From the NCBI GenBank assembly GCA_965228045.1, contig OZ245789.1:3534001-3598000 (forward strand): a DNA stretch of 64,000 nt, written 5' to 3'. The notes under the pieces are model-generated. The model saw nothing but the letters and a program-made list of their open reading frames with translations. It had not been told where the DNA came from and ran no database searches. Positions within the stretch are counted from its first letter, which is position 1. The number at the start of each line of letters is the position of its first letter. Source of the DNA: JANQEU01 sp965228045. GTDB lineage: Bacteria > Bacteroidota > Bacteroidia > Cytophagales > Cyclobacteriaceae. Of the stretch, positions 8,941 to 17,986 are shown piece by piece. A program made the translations under genes and the position numbers.

Positions 8941-11559
8941 TTATTCGTTCCTGAGATATCGTACCGGATTGGAAAGAGCGGCTTTGATGGTATTGAAACC
9001 GATCGTAAGCCAGGCGATGATTACGGCTGTAAGGGCTGAACCAATTATGACAGCAACTGAAATATCAACACGATAAGGAAACTGTTGTAACCACTCCCTG
9101 AGTAGCAAGGTCGCCACCGGAATCGCTATTACCGATCCGAGTAATACAAGTAATGTAAACTCCGTCCCGATCAGTCGAATCAGCCTGCCGACGGATGAGC
9201 CAAGCACTTTTCGTATGGATATTTCCTTGGTCCTTTCGTTGATGACAAATACAATCATTCCGAAAAGGCCTATACACGAGATGAGGATGCTCAACATGGA
9301 GAAAATTGTGAAAAGCTGAAAAAACCTTTCCTCTTTTTCATACTGTAAGGCATACATGTCTGAAACATATCTGAAATCAAATTGCTCGGCACTGGTGAAT
9401 TGGTCCCAGATGCCTTGTAATGCAGTAAGGGTTTCGGCCTTCTTATCCGGATCTATTCTTATTAGAAAATTGTCTGCACTGGATCTGAATCCCGGACGAC
9501 CCACAAAGTAGGCCACAGCTTCTACTTCCTCTTTCATAGACCTGTAATGGAAGTCGCGGACCACCCCAATGATTTCGCGATCCCTGCCGCCGATGTTCAC
9601 TTTCATTCCTATCACATCCGGGATTCCCATTTTGATTACAGCGGCTTCATTGATCACCACAGACCTTCCGGAATCTGCAGGATACGGTTTTGTGAAGTTT
9701 TCTCCATCAACGATCCTGGCACCGATGGTTTCCAAATATTCATGATCCACTGTTACGATGTTGATGCCCAAGCGCTGCTCTCTGGAGGGTGCATCCCAAT
9801 AAAATCCCCAGCCATTGTTCATTTCACTGGGAAGGGCCTCGCCCGAGATGGCAATTTTACTAACCCCTGACACCGATCGGAACTCCTCCCGGACTACCTC
9901 GATTCTTTCCTGCATCATTTTATCCTCGGTCTTAATGGCGATCAGGTTTTCCGGATCAAAACCAGGATCTCTGTCTTTCATAAAGTAGAGCTGCTGGAAA
10001 ATTACCGTTGTACTTATGATCAGGAAAACTGAAATGGAAAACTGTATCACCACCAGTGCTCGACGTAAGCGAGATGTGCGTTTGCCTTTACTACGTCCGG
10101 CCAGCGCGATGATCGATTGCTGACTGGCCATTCCAATCGATGGATAAACCCCTGCGATCAGGACGGTGACAATGAAAATAATACCATAGACTGACAGTGT
10201 CTCCCATGAAAAAATATACATCATTGAAAAACTACTTCCCGTAAGGGATGCCAAAGGCTCCCAAACCAGGGCGATCACGATCATCGCCAGCAATCCGCTT
10301 ATAACATAGAGTAAAACAGACTCCGTAATGAACTGCCAGAATATTTGTCTTTGATTGGCACCGGATACCTTCCTGATCCCGACTTCGAGAGATCTCCTGT
10401 TGGTGATGGCCGTCGTAAGATTGATGTTGTTGATCATGGCAATTAGCACGATGAAGGCACCAATCACCCCAAACATCAGGATGTTCTTAAACCGGTTTCC
10501 CTGCTCATTTAGCCCTCCTGCCGAGTAAAGGTGCACCTCCGTCAGAGGCTGGAAAATGTAAGTCCTGTCCTCGGCCAATGCTTTCGAATTTTGCTCAAGG
10601 AGGCCAGGCATTTGTTCCTCAATCCTTTTCGCTGTGGCCTCATCGGTTACCACAAACGTCCTCAACCAGCTAAATCCCCATGATTCATTGAACTGCTGGT
10701 ACATGTCAAATGCATTGGATATAGAACCTATCAATTGGAATGGTAGCATGGTATTGGACGGCAGATCCTCCATGACCCCATCTATCCGCATGCTGAATTC
10801 TCTGTCACCATCGTAAACTTTGATAGGAAGAATCTGTCCTACAGGGTCAGTTCCCGGACCAAAATACTTGTTGCTGACAGTCTCCGTGATGACTACGGTG
10901 TTTGGCTTTTGTAATGCGGAAGATGGATCTCCATATTTGAATGGTAAATCAAAAACCTCAAATAACTCCGCATCTCCCCAATAGAACTCTTCTTCATAGA
11001 ATTGCCGCTCCCCCAGCTCCACATAAACCGGATCATTGCCATACCTGGCTACCAAAACTTCCGAACCAAATTCATTTCGAAGTAAGTTTCCGAGGGGAGT
11101 CTGAGTAGCGTGACTGGCAGAAGATTCTTTTAGATAATGTGTATGTAAAAAATAGGTGTCATTTGCATTTTCATGATACCGATCAAAACTTATCTCGTGG
11201 TGGAGATAAGCAATGATGAAAAGGGCACAGCACAAGGCAGAGGTCAATCCTATTACATTGATCCCAGAGATCAATTTGTGCTTGAAAAGGGATCTGATCC
11301 CGATTTTGATGTTGTTGTGTAGCATAGTAACGTCCATTATTTTGAGTAGTATTTGAGAGAATCCCCTCAATTGATAAGTTTTGATTTCCCGGATGCCCTG
11401 CAGGCTGTAGCCAAATGATTTGAAAAAATCATGAGTGGATCTTTGGTCCTGGTGATACCATTCATGGAGATCACCGATTACCTCGTCATGAAACCGATCC
11501 CGGATGAGCAATTCCAGCATCCGATCCACCCAGCCCGGAGGAGATTGTTTATTGACCAT
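8941..11559 (-). CDS. ABC-type permease (FtsX/MacB fold) with N-terminal prefix domain
   Basis: 872 aa. Residues 1-80 form a soluble helical prefix domain (starting MVNKQSPPGWVDRMLELLI), then a MacB/FtsX permease duplicated twice: each half has one N-terminal helix, a large periplasmic domain and three more helices. 'NERTKEISIRKVLGSS' and 'NRRSLEVGIRKVSGAN' are the cytoplasmic coupling segments. There is no ATPase gene beside it, as is common for this Cytophagales family. Its start overlaps the PadR regulator by 11 bp. Likely efflux or peptide/lipoprotein stress transport; substrate unknown. Confidence 0.9.
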   Translation of the reverse strand: MVNKQSPPGWVDRMLELLIRDRFHDEVIGDLHEWYHQDQRSTHDFFKSFGYSLQGIREIKTYQLRGFSQILLKIMDVTMLHNNIKIGIRSLFKHKLISGINVIGLTSALCCALFIIAYLHHEISFDRYHENANDTYFLHTHYLKESSASHATQTPLGNLLRNEFGSEVLVARYGNDPVYVELGERQFYEEEFYWGDAELFEVFDLPFKYGDPSSALQKPNTVVITETVSNKYFGPGTDPVGQILPIKVYDGDREFSMRIDGVMEDLPSNTMLPFQLIGSISNAFDMYQQFNESWGFSWLRTFVVTDEATAKRIEEQMPGLLEQNSKALAEDRTYIFQPLTEVHLYSAGGLNEQGNRFKNILMFGVIGAFIVLIAMINNINLTTAITNRRSLEVGIRKVSGANQRQIFWQFITESVLLYVISGLLAMIVIALVWEPLASLTGSSFSMMYIFSWETLSVYGIIFIVTVLIAGVYPSIGMASQQSIIALAGRSKGKRTSRLRRALVVIQFSISVFLIISTTVIFQQLYFMKDRDPGFDPENLIAIKTEDKMMQERIEVVREEFRSVSGVSKIAISGEALPSEMNNGWGFYWDAPSREQRLGINIVTVDHEYLETIGARIVDGENFTKPYPADSGRSVVINEAAVIKMGIPDVIGMKVNIGGRDREIIGVVRDFHYRSMKEEVEAVAYFVGRPGFRSSADNFLIRIDPDKKAETLTALQGIWDQFTSAEQFDFRYVSDMYALQYEKEERFFQLFTIFSMLSILISCIGLFGMIVFVINERTKEISIRKVLGSSVGRLIRLIGTEFTLLVLLGSVIAIPVATLLLREWLQQFPYRVDISVAVIIGSALTAVIIAWLTIGFNTIKAALSNPVRYLRNE

Positions 11560-11872
11560 TTTGTGGCATTAGTTTCCAAAGACTATCACGCATTTGCTTA
11601 GCTTCCTCCAACGCTTTATTGCCATCGTCGGTGATGGTGTACAGCCGCTTACTCCTGCCGCCCCTTTCCTTGCTGGCCCCTCCTACCTCGGACTGAACGA
11701 ATCCTTTTTGCTCCAGTCGGTAGAGCGCTGTATGAATGGTGCTGACGGTCACTTTTCTTCCGGTCTTATCTTCAATTTCATTGAGAATGGATATGCCATA
11801 AGCTTCTCCCGTGAGGATGGCGACCATGAGTAGAATGAGCTCCTCAAATTCTCCTAAATGGGTTCCTTTCAT
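11549..11872 (-). CDS. PadR-family transcriptional regulator
   Basis: About 107 aa from ATG 11872 (MKGTHLGEFEEL); upstream in-frame codons to 11926 give an implausible tail. A PadR winged helix is visible: 'GEAYGISILNEIEDKTGRKV', 'STIHTALYRLEQKGFV' and 'RSKRLYTITDDG'. It overlaps the downstream permease start by 11 bp, so it is the first gene of a PadR/permease operon and probably represses it. A closely similar module occurs at 50617-53578. Confidence 0.92.
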   Translation of the reverse strand: MKGTHLGEFEELILLMVAILTGEAYGISILNEIEDKTGRKVTVSTIHTALYRLEQKGFVQSEVGGASKERGGRSKRLYTITDDGNKALEEAKQMRDSLWKLMPQNGQ

Positions 11873-11970
11873 ATTATATTCGTAAATGCCAATGTAATAA
11901 TAATGTATTATCTTCTTATTTGCCAAACTAATAATAAAAACTACAAGTCTGAGCTGCTGTCAAGAAATAA

Positions 11971-13500
11971 TCAATTGGAAATAATGGTGAACTCCACGCG
12001 TCGGTTCAGGCGTCGGTTCTCCTCGGTATCATTGGGTGCTATGGGGTCATTTCCACCATAGCCTCTACCCTGGATCCTGTCGTAATCGATACCCGTGGAC
12101 AGCAGATACTCCTGCACCACTTTTACCCTTTCGCGGGAAAGCTCGAGATTCAGGGCAGGATCTCCCCGATTGTCCGTGTGACCTTTCAGTAGGATTTTGA
12201 CCTTCGGATTTTCTTTCAACATTTCCGACACTACATTTAACTCCGTCTCCGAACCTTCTATAAAATTGGCTGTACCCTGGTAAAAAAGCACATGCTCCAG
12301 GTTAATGGTATTACCCACTTTCAATTCGTCAACGGAAATGAAAATTGAATCGGTATTCTGAAGCTCCGAACCCGTAATGTTTGTCATATGATTTAGATAC
12401 CCCTGTGCCCTGGTCTCGATCACAAGGTCTTCATAGTTTTCAAAAGACAGATTTTCTCCTGATTGCAATTCCTCATTTGTATTCTCGCCAAGAAGAAGAA
12501 TCGTACCTTCGACTTTGTTGTTGTCCTCGTCGACGAGTGTAAAAACTTTCGCCGTTGGGTCAACCTCCGCCTCGAGCTGGAAGTCTGTCTGGGACTGTTC
12601 CACGAGTTGAATGTCGCTGGTGATCCTGATCCGCTTTACGTCGCCGTATCCATCGCTGTCCGTGGTGGAAACATAATACGCATAATCCGATCCCGGCAAA
12701 AACGAAAAAGACGTTTCCGACCCACGTGTGTTGACAGATCCAAGGTTCACCGGCTCCGTCCAATTCTGCCATGTATCATCGATCCTCCTGGATACATATA
12801 GATCAAAACTCCCATTCGTATCCGGACGTCCATTGGTGGCAAAAATCAGGGTCTCATTATCAGGGGCCAGGAAAGGCGTGTATTCCTGGAATGCTGTATT
12901 GATCCTGTATCCGAGGTTCCTGGGACTGCTCCATTTGCCATCACTGTTCAGGTGCGAAACATAAAGGTCCTCCACGCCATAGGTGAAATTGCCCTCCATG
13001 CTAAAAAGTATATGCTTTCCATCTGCCGAAATGGATGCAGACTGGTGCTCGCTAAGATTATTGAAATTAGTAATGTCCATTCTACGATGGTTGACCAGTG
13101 TGTCACCATCCAGCTCCGCCACCCAAATCTCTCCCCTGAAAACGCCCACATCGAACATGGTCGTGCTGTACAGCAAGTATCGACCTGAGTTGACAAAACC
13201 GATAGGTGATACCATTTTACTCGGATGTACATTGATAGAAGGTTTGGGACTGTGCCATGCTGAGTCCAGTGAAGTGATCCATAAATCGCCAGGATTGTGC
13301 TTTCCGCCAATGTTTCCGGGATGGATCCTACGCGTAATGATCATTCTTTCTCCCGAGGGATGTAGCGCAAGAAAGCTTTCATCGTATTGTGAGTTTACAG
13401 CCCTTATAGGTTCTGGTTCGCCAAATAGGCTAATAGCCGCATCCTGAGCGATGATTGAGTTTAGAAAAAAGCAAAACAGAACGAAGAATAAAGAGCGCAT
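11971..13500 (-). CDS. Exported PD40 beta-propeller protein with OmpA C-terminal domain
   Basis: 509 aa with a signal peptide ending '...SIIAQDA'. The central part carries PD40/WD40-like strands ('ISADGKHILFSMEG', 'FLAPDNETLIFATNGRPD'). A short Ig/CarboxypepD-like stretch follows, then an OmpA peptidoglycan-binding domain at about 395-509 with 'ILLKGHTDNRGD', 'LSRERVKVVQEYLLS' and 'NRRLNRRVEFTI'. It probably anchors to peptidoglycan in the periplasm or outer membrane. Similar proteins in this phylum sit with gliding or type IX secretion genes, but none are adjacent here. Confidence 0.9.
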   Translation of the reverse strand: MRSLFFVLFCFFLNSIIAQDAAISLFGEPEPIRAVNSQYDESFLALHPSGERMIITRRIHPGNIGGKHNPGDLWITSLDSAWHSPKPSINVHPSKMVSPIGFVNSGRYLLYSTTMFDVGVFRGEIWVAELDGDTLVNHRRMDITNFNNLSEHQSASISADGKHILFSMEGNFTYGVEDLYVSHLNSDGKWSSPRNLGYRINTAFQEYTPFLAPDNETLIFATNGRPDTNGSFDLYVSRRIDDTWQNWTEPVNLGSVNTRGSETSFSFLPGSDYAYYVSTTDSDGYGDVKRIRITSDIQLVEQSQTDFQLEAEVDPTAKVFTLVDEDNNKVEGTILLLGENTNEELQSGENLSFENYEDLVIETRAQGYLNHMTNITGSELQNTDSIFISVDELKVGNTINLEHVLFYQGTANFIEGSETELNVVSEMLKENPKVKILLKGHTDNRGDPALNLELSRERVKVVQEYLLSTGIDYDRIQGRGYGGNDPIAPNDTEENRRLNRRVEFTIISN

Positions 13501-13560
13501 ATATAACTATTTCAATAATAAATTTTGATTTCTATAGAATTATCCTTACTTTTATAAATA

Positions 13561-13589
13561 AATCAATAAAATTTTGCACTTTATTGATT
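13561..13589. repeat. 10-bp perfect inverted repeat upstream of OmpA/PD40 gene
   Basis: AATCAATAAA at 13561-13570 and TTTATTGATT at 13580-13589 are exact reverse complements separated by 9 bp. They lie about 60-90 bp upstream of the minus-strand start at 13500. An operator or an RNA hairpin are both possible. Confidence 0.5.
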
Positions 13590-13645
13590 TAACATTCTTA
13601 ACACAAAGATATACTTCTTAAGGTGTTAATGAATAGAATTTGTGG

Positions 13646-13685
13646 CCCACCTGCTCGCATGTATTTGTTGAGAGGTGGGTTTTTT
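13646..13685 (+). terminator. Plus-strand intrinsic terminator-like hairpin
   Basis: CCCACCT (13646-13652) pairs with AGGTGGG (13673-13679) and is followed by six T. The T run is on the plus strand, yet both flanking genes are on the minus strand, so it does not end a known gene. The reverse strand has no T run after the stem. It could end an unseen short plus-strand RNA or block antisense transcription into the dehydrogenase gene. Confidence 0.55.
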
Positions 13686-14610
13686 AATACCCTTTCTGCC
13701 TATCCACAAGGCCCGTTAATTCACCACCATTCACAGTACTTCTATGATTGGCAACAATCTGCGGAATAGCCGCATCAGGTTTGGTCACAACCGCAATATG
13801 TGGAGTGATAAATACTTTTGGGTGGTCCCAAAGACGGCTTTCCTTTGGTAAAGGCTCTGAAGGAAACACGTCCAGGAAAGCCCCGGCCAGCTGACCGGAA
13901 TCCAGCGCAGCCAGAATATCCTCATCTACCTGGTGATGCCCGCGTGCCACGTTGATCAGGAACGAACCTTTCGGTAAACGGTCAAAAAGATCCTTTGACA
14001 AGATGTTCTTAGTTTCGGGTGTAGCAGGCAACATGCAGATCAGGAGGTTGATTTCAGCAAGAAATTCATCCATCTCTTCCATCACATAGGATTTCACACC
14101 CTTAATTTCCTTCCTCGATTGGCTCATTCCCGATACTTCAAAGCCAAGCGGAACCAATTTGGAGGCAAGGTCTCCGCCTAGCTCACCCAGTCCCAGGATA
14201 CCCACCCTGATGGACCGCTCCGGATCAAATTCCTGTTCCCATTTCCGATTCAGCTTATCCCCGGCATATTTATCAAATTGTTTTTTATAATAGAGCACTG
14301 CTCCAATACAGTAATTGGACATAGGCTCTGACAATATCGGGCTGATGATCCTGGAAACTTTGGCTCCCTTTGGTAGCTTCGGATCGGATAGGATATGATC
14401 CACACCGGCTCCAAGCGACGCCACCAGTTTCACATCCGGGATCCTGTCAAAAAGGTCCGACCGATGGTTCCAAACGACTGCCGTCGAAACTTTGGACGGG
14501 TCATCCATTTGATCAAACAGGATCACCTGGTCCTCTCCCAATTCTTTGCGAAAAGCCTCGGCCCATGGTCCCAGATCTTTGGTCACCGAATCTATCAGTA
14601 GTAAACTCAT
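13684..14610 (-). CDS. D-2-hydroxyacid dehydrogenase, GhrA-like
   Basis: 308 aa. The NAD(P)-binding motif is 'VGILGLGELG' (about residue 136). Catalytic landmarks follow: Arg in 'LINVARGHHQVDE', Glu in 'FLDVFPSEPLP' and His in 'VFITPHIAVVT'. The short form with 'ASLGAGVDHIL' matches glyoxylate/hydroxypyruvate reductase A. It would reduce glyoxylate or hydroxypyruvate in the cytosol. It starts 6 bp after the stop of the glycosylase gene, an operon by spacing. Exact substrate not certain. Confidence 0.9.
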   Translation of the reverse strand: MSLLLIDSVTKDLGPWAEAFRKELGEDQVILFDQMDDPSKVSTAVVWNHRSDLFDRIPDVKLVASLGAGVDHILSDPKLPKGAKVSRIISPILSEPMSNYCIGAVLYYKKQFDKYAGDKLNRKWEQEFDPERSIRVGILGLGELGGDLASKLVPLGFEVSGMSQSRKEIKGVKSYVMEEMDEFLAEINLLICMLPATPETKNILSKDLFDRLPKGSFLINVARGHHQVDEDILAALDSGQLAGAFLDVFPSEPLPKESRLWDHPKVFITPHIAVVTKPDAAIPQIVANHRSTVNGGELTGLVDRQKGY

Positions 14611-14616
14611 CGAATA

Positions 14617-15249
14617 TTATTTCATTGGTTTCTGCACGCCCCTACTCACATAAGGATTACCTTCTGCAAAAAAGCGCCAGGGCAATTTAGCATCCTCCCT
14701 TGCATAATCCACACCTACCCGTCGGTCGGCGGTGATTTTCAGGTCTTGCCGGTATGCTGCGATCCAGATGGTATCTCCCAGCAGATCAGTGCCCGTCTGG
14801 GAAGTATGAAAACCAAACGCCTTCCCCAATGAACCCGGTCCGGAAGTGAGCCGGTGTCCCTTTGCCCCTCCTCTGCGCAGCTCCATGACCTCCTGTCCGG
14901 CAACAGGTTCTGCCGCGCGCACCAGTATGGCGTCCGCATTTCCATTTTCATTGGTGACAATATTAAACATCTGGTGGATGCCATAGCAGAGGTAAACATA
15001 TGCATGACCAGGTGAACCGTACATAACTTCCGTCCGCGACGTGCGTTTGCCGTAAGCGTGACTTGCCCGGTCAGTGGCACCCTGATAGGCCTCCACCTCC
15101 ACGATCATACCGGCCGTATAATCACCATCAATGTGACTAATCAGTAATTTTCCTATCAAATCCCGGGCAATTTCTACTACATTCGAGCGATGATAAAACG
15201 CTCGAGGCAGTTTTTCGTATTCTGATATATCTATTTGATCAATAACCAA
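14617..15249 (-). CDS. DNA-3-methyladenine glycosylase, AAG/MPG type
   Basis: 210 aa. Removes alkylated purines in base excision repair. Family motifs: 'ARDLIGKLL', 'MIVEVEAYQGATDRASHAYG' (catalytic Glu), 'RTEVMYGSPGHAYVYLCYG', 'ILVRAAEP' and 'LTSGPGSLGKAFG'. Length is normal for bacterial AAG. It precedes the GhrA-like gene by 6 bp and diverges from the DUF2911 gene with only 16 bp between starts. Confidence 0.95.
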   Translation of the reverse strand: MVIDQIDISEYEKLPRAFYHRSNVVEIARDLIGKLLISHIDGDYTAGMIVEVEAYQGATDRASHAYGKRTSRTEVMYGSPGHAYVYLCYGIHQMFNIVTNENGNADAILVRAAEPVAGQEVMELRRGGAKGHRLTSGPGSLGKAFGFHTSQTGTDLLGDTIWIAAYRQDLKITADRRVGVDYAREDAKLPWRFFAEGNPYVSRGVQKPMK

Positions 15250-15265
15250 AAAACAATTTTATAGA

Positions 15266-16132
15266 ATGACAAAAATTACTAAGCTAACGTTAATCTGTTT
15301 ATTGGCAAGTTTTGGTGCTTTCGCACAAATCACTACGCCGATAGCCAGCCCTTCCGGATCGTTCAGCACACGTGTGGGATTAACCGATGTAACCATTGAC
15401 TATTTCCGACCAGGTGTTAAAGGAAGGAAAATATTCGGAGAAGGTTCTGATTTCCTACAGCCTTACGGCCAATTCTGGAGAGCAGGTGCCAACACCGGTA
15501 CTACCATCACATTCACCTCTGACGCGAAAGTTGGCGGTGTGGACATCGAAGGCGGTACTTACCTGATCCTGGCTACTCCGGGCAAAGACAACTGGAGGTT
15601 TGTTCTTTATTCTGATCCCAGCATAGGCGCTAACCTGTCTGCCGTGGAAGATGACAAGATCGCTGTGGATGTGAATGTACCCAATGTGATGCTTTCTTCA
15701 CCGGCAGAGAGCCTTACCTACCTGGTATCTGATATTTCAGCGGACAATACGACTGCCAACATTCACTTCATGTGGGCGGATCACTCGTACAAGGTGCCCA
15801 TCGAGGTGTCTTACGACGAAATGGTGATGGCAGACATTAAAGCCAAAACCACTGTGAACCCAGGCAACTACATGCAGGCGGCTAACTATTACCTAACGAC
15901 TGGTAAAGATCTTAACCAGGCGCTGGAGTGGGCCAACATGTACCTGGCCATAGAAGGCAATGAGCGGCAGTTCTGGAATGTCCACACCAAGGCTCAGATC
16001 CTTGCAAAACTTGGAAAGAAGAAAGAAGCGATCGCTGCGGCTGAAAAGTCCATCGAAATCGCAAAAGGTAACGAAGGCGGAGACTTCGGTTACGTAAAAA
16101 GAAACCAGGACCTGATCGATTCTTTGAAATAA
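15266..16132 (+). CDS. DUF2911 secreted protein with C-terminal TPR
   Basis: 288 aa with a signal peptide ending 'FGAFAQI'. Residues about 25-170 match the DUF2911 domain seen widely in Bacteroidota ('VTIDYFRPGVKGRKIFGE', 'WRAGANTGTTITF'). Residues about 205-285 form TPR-like helices ('QALEWANMYLAIEGNERQFW', 'KEAIAAAEKSIEIAK'). Periplasmic, function unknown. A strong terminator follows. Confidence 0.92.
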   Translation: MTKITKLTLICLLASFGAFAQITTPIASPSGSFSTRVGLTDVTIDYFRPGVKGRKIFGEGSDFLQPYGQFWRAGANTGTTITFTSDAKVGGVDIEGGTYLILATPGKDNWRFVLYSDPSIGANLSAVEDDKIAVDVNVPNVMLSSPAESLTYLVSDISADNTTANIHFMWADHSYKVPIEVSYDEMVMADIKAKTTVNPGNYMQAANYYLTTGKDLNQALEWANMYLAIEGNERQFWNVHTKAQILAKLGKKKEAIAAAEKSIEIAKGNEGGDFGYVKRNQDLIDSLK

Positions 16133-16154
16133 GAGCAGATCAACCTACGAAATT

Positions 16155-16182
16155 AAAAGGCGTCCCTCAGGCGCCTTTTTTT
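16155..16182 (+). terminator. Rho-independent terminator after DUF2911 gene
   Basis: AAAAGGCG (16155-16162) and CGCCTTTT (16172-16179) form an 8-bp stem with a 9-nt loop, continuing into T. It lies 23 bp after the stop at 16132 and marks the left border of the accessory zone. Confidence 0.88.
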
Positions 16183-16215
16183 ATGTCCGATATTCGATTA
16201 ATCGTTGTTCGAAAT

Positions 16216-16289
16216 TATATTTGCTTAGACATTGGAAAATATCAACCATGGTGGTTATCACACCCAATAGGCAGTATATCAACCATGGT
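16216..16289 (+). promoter_or_regulatory. Candidate -7 element and repeated operator-like 13-mer
   Basis: TATATTTG at 16216-16223 fits the Bacteroidota -7 consensus TAnnTTTG; a good -33 TTTG is not seen. Downstream, TATCAACCATGGT occurs twice, at 16240-16252 and 16277-16289, 37 bp apart. These could be the control region of the broken Crp/Fnr gene at 16374. Confidence 0.35.
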
Positions 16290-16373
16290 AGAATTTGGTA
16301 TTTTAGGGGTTAACCCGCTTATTTTTAACATATGATAAATGATTAAACTTTCAGATCTTATCAACGTGCCACT

Positions 16374-16646
16374 ATGGAAGAACTGATAGATTATATCCTG
16401 CAATTTGGCACGCTCAATACACAGCAATTAAAACTTTTGACCCGGGATGCAATTGAAATTGATCTTCAAAAAGACAGATATTTCTCCAAGGCCGGAAAAA
16501 TCCCAAGGCAAGTTGGTTTTATAAAGGAACAACATATTCAAATATCGGAGAACAAAGCTGAACTTGAGAAATGCATTGAAGCCAATCTAACTCAAATTTT
16601 AGCTAACTGTAGACGAACTCCGTTTCGGACCCTTATGTTTCTCTAA
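16374..16646 (+). pseudogene. Truncated Crp/Fnr-like cyclic-nucleotide-binding regulator
   Basis: The first 50 or so residues (MEELIDYILQFGTLN..., 'KDRYFSKAGKIPRQVGFI') look like the N-terminus of Bacteroidota Crp/Fnr regulators, which are normally about 190 aa. After 'GFIKE' the similarity stops and the frame ends at residue 90, with no beta-roll core or HTH. It is therefore a 5' fragment or frameshifted relic, located at the left edge of the accessory region. Confidence 0.65.
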
Positions 16647-16728
16647 TGAAGGGAGGAGTAAATTTTTCAGCAAGTTTGGTTCTACCAGATAAGTATATTT
16701 CTCCGTTGAGAATTGCTAAATTTACTTG

Positions 16729-17253
16729 ATGGCAAAGGAGCAGGAGAAACTTGATTTTTGGATTGATGATTTGACTGATTCTATTCGCAATAGAATTTCA
16801 GGTGACAGCTTTCAAACAGAAGTTTCCAGGTTAACGAAAAAGGATTTAAAAATAGTAACTAAAAAAGCAGGATGGAACTTTAGTTGGAATACTGAATTGG
16901 CAGACAATTCACGGGAAGTTTTCAAACTGACTATTGTCAATAACCCATCGGTGATCCAAGGTTTAATGAGTGTAACTATTGAAAGCGATCACGTTTACAT
17001 GAACTTGCTAGAAAGTGCGCCGTTCAACACAGGAGAAGACAAGCTTTATGAAGGAGTTCCAGGAAACATGGTTGCATATGCTTGTAAGCTCTCATTTCGG
17101 CATGGTCATGATGGCTTTGTGGCTTTCACTGCTAAAACCAAGTTGATTAAGCACTATGAGGCAACTTTGGGTGCATATCATTTTGGAGGGCATAAAATGA
17201 TTTTACCGACAGATGCTTCGAAGAAGCTGGTAGAGAAGTACTTTAAAACTTAA
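16729..17253 (+). CDS. GNAT-fold-like protein, 174 aa
   Basis: ATG 16729 chosen over the TTG three bases earlier. The C-terminal half looks like an N-acetyltransferase fold: 'VYMNLLESAPFNTG' (beta4), 'GNMVAYACKLSFRHGHDGFV' (alpha3/beta5) and 'LIKHYEATLGAYHFGGHKMI', but the Q/RxxGxG/A loop is not clear. A 49-aa gene starts 4 bp after its stop. Substrate unknown. It may be an accessory or toxin-antitoxin-like pair. Confidence 0.7.
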   Translation: MAKEQEKLDFWIDDLTDSIRNRISGDSFQTEVSRLTKKDLKIVTKKAGWNFSWNTELADNSREVFKLTIVNNPSVIQGLMSVTIESDHVYMNLLESAPFNTGEDKLYEGVPGNMVAYACKLSFRHGHDGFVAFTAKTKLIKHYEATLGAYHFGGHKMILPTDASKKLVEKYFKT

Positions 17254-17257
17254 AGAC

Positions 17258-17407
17258 ATGGGATATATAAAAGAGCCGAAAGGTGTGGATTTCATAATTG
17301 ATAGTAAACCCTTAACGGAAAAGGACAGAAAGGATATTGGTAAATTTATAGCCGAATATAAGCGTAAATCCAAAAAAAGAACATCTCGAATAAAAGAAAC
17401 GGAATAG
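17258..17407 (+). CDS. 49-aa partner of the GNAT-like protein
   Basis: Starts MGYIKEPKGVDFII and ends in a very basic tail (KRKSKKRTSRIKETE). The 4-bp gap after the GNAT-like gene implies co-expression. The segment 'EKDRKDIGKFIAEYKRK' is predicted helical and charged. I recall similar short proteins downstream of such genes in Bacteroidota but know no function. Below common gene-finder length cut-offs. Confidence 0.6.
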   Translation: MGYIKEPKGVDFIIDSKPLTEKDRKDIGKFIAEYKRKSKKRTSRIKETE

Positions 17408-17488
17408 CTATCTTCAACGGCTGCGGGATGGATGTATCCGACTACCAACGGACGCCTTTTAGTTTGACGATATCACAGGAAAACGCAG

Positions 17489-17986
17489 CTAAAATAATTT
17501 TGATATGGTTTTCATGGTTATGAACATCTTACCACTTGATGGAAGATGAATAAAACCATACTTCCCGTAGAAATTAACCGCAGTCTGGTCTATTGGATCA
17601 ACCACAACTGCCATCGAAGCAACGGTACCAGTAGTATCATAACTTCTTTTAAGAGCATCCATTAATAAAATCTCACCCATTCCTTCCCCAATGTTTTTAA
17701 CATTTCTAGCCAATCTTCCTAACAAAGTAACTGGTAAGTTTTCATACGAGGGAGGGAGAATCTTTATCACCTCTTCTGGCAATTCATCTCTATCAATGCT
17801 CGAACTTGATAAAGTATAATAACCTTTTACAATATTCGATTCATCAGAAAGAACAAAGCAAGCTGACAATTTCCGCTTAACATCCTGACCTGCTTGCTTG
17901 CGTAGATAACCATCTAATAGTTGGTTTCCAGAGGAGAATTCGGACTTTTTATGTGACTTGGATAATGGGTTAGTTAAGTAACTCAT
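17489..17986 (-). CDS. GNAT acetyltransferase toxin, TacT/AtaT type
   Basis: 165 aa. Toxins of this family acetylate charged aminoacyl-tRNA and stop translation. Features: 'LLDGYLRKQAGQDVKRKLSACFVL' is typical of TacT-like proteins; 'LLGRLARNVKNIGEGMGEIL' holds the acetyl-CoA loop in a diverged form; 'VVDPIDQTAVNFYGKYGFI' contains the C-terminal YGxYGF element with Tyr. It overlaps the DUF1778 antitoxin by 4 bp (ATGA type). Confidence 0.88.
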   Translation of the reverse strand: MSYLTNPLSKSHKKSEFSSGNQLLDGYLRKQAGQDVKRKLSACFVLSDESNIVKGYYTLSSSSIDRDELPEEVIKILPPSYENLPVTLLGRLARNVKNIGEGMGEILLMDALKRSYDTTGTVASMAVVVDPIDQTAVNFYGKYGFIHLPSSGKMFITMKTISKLF

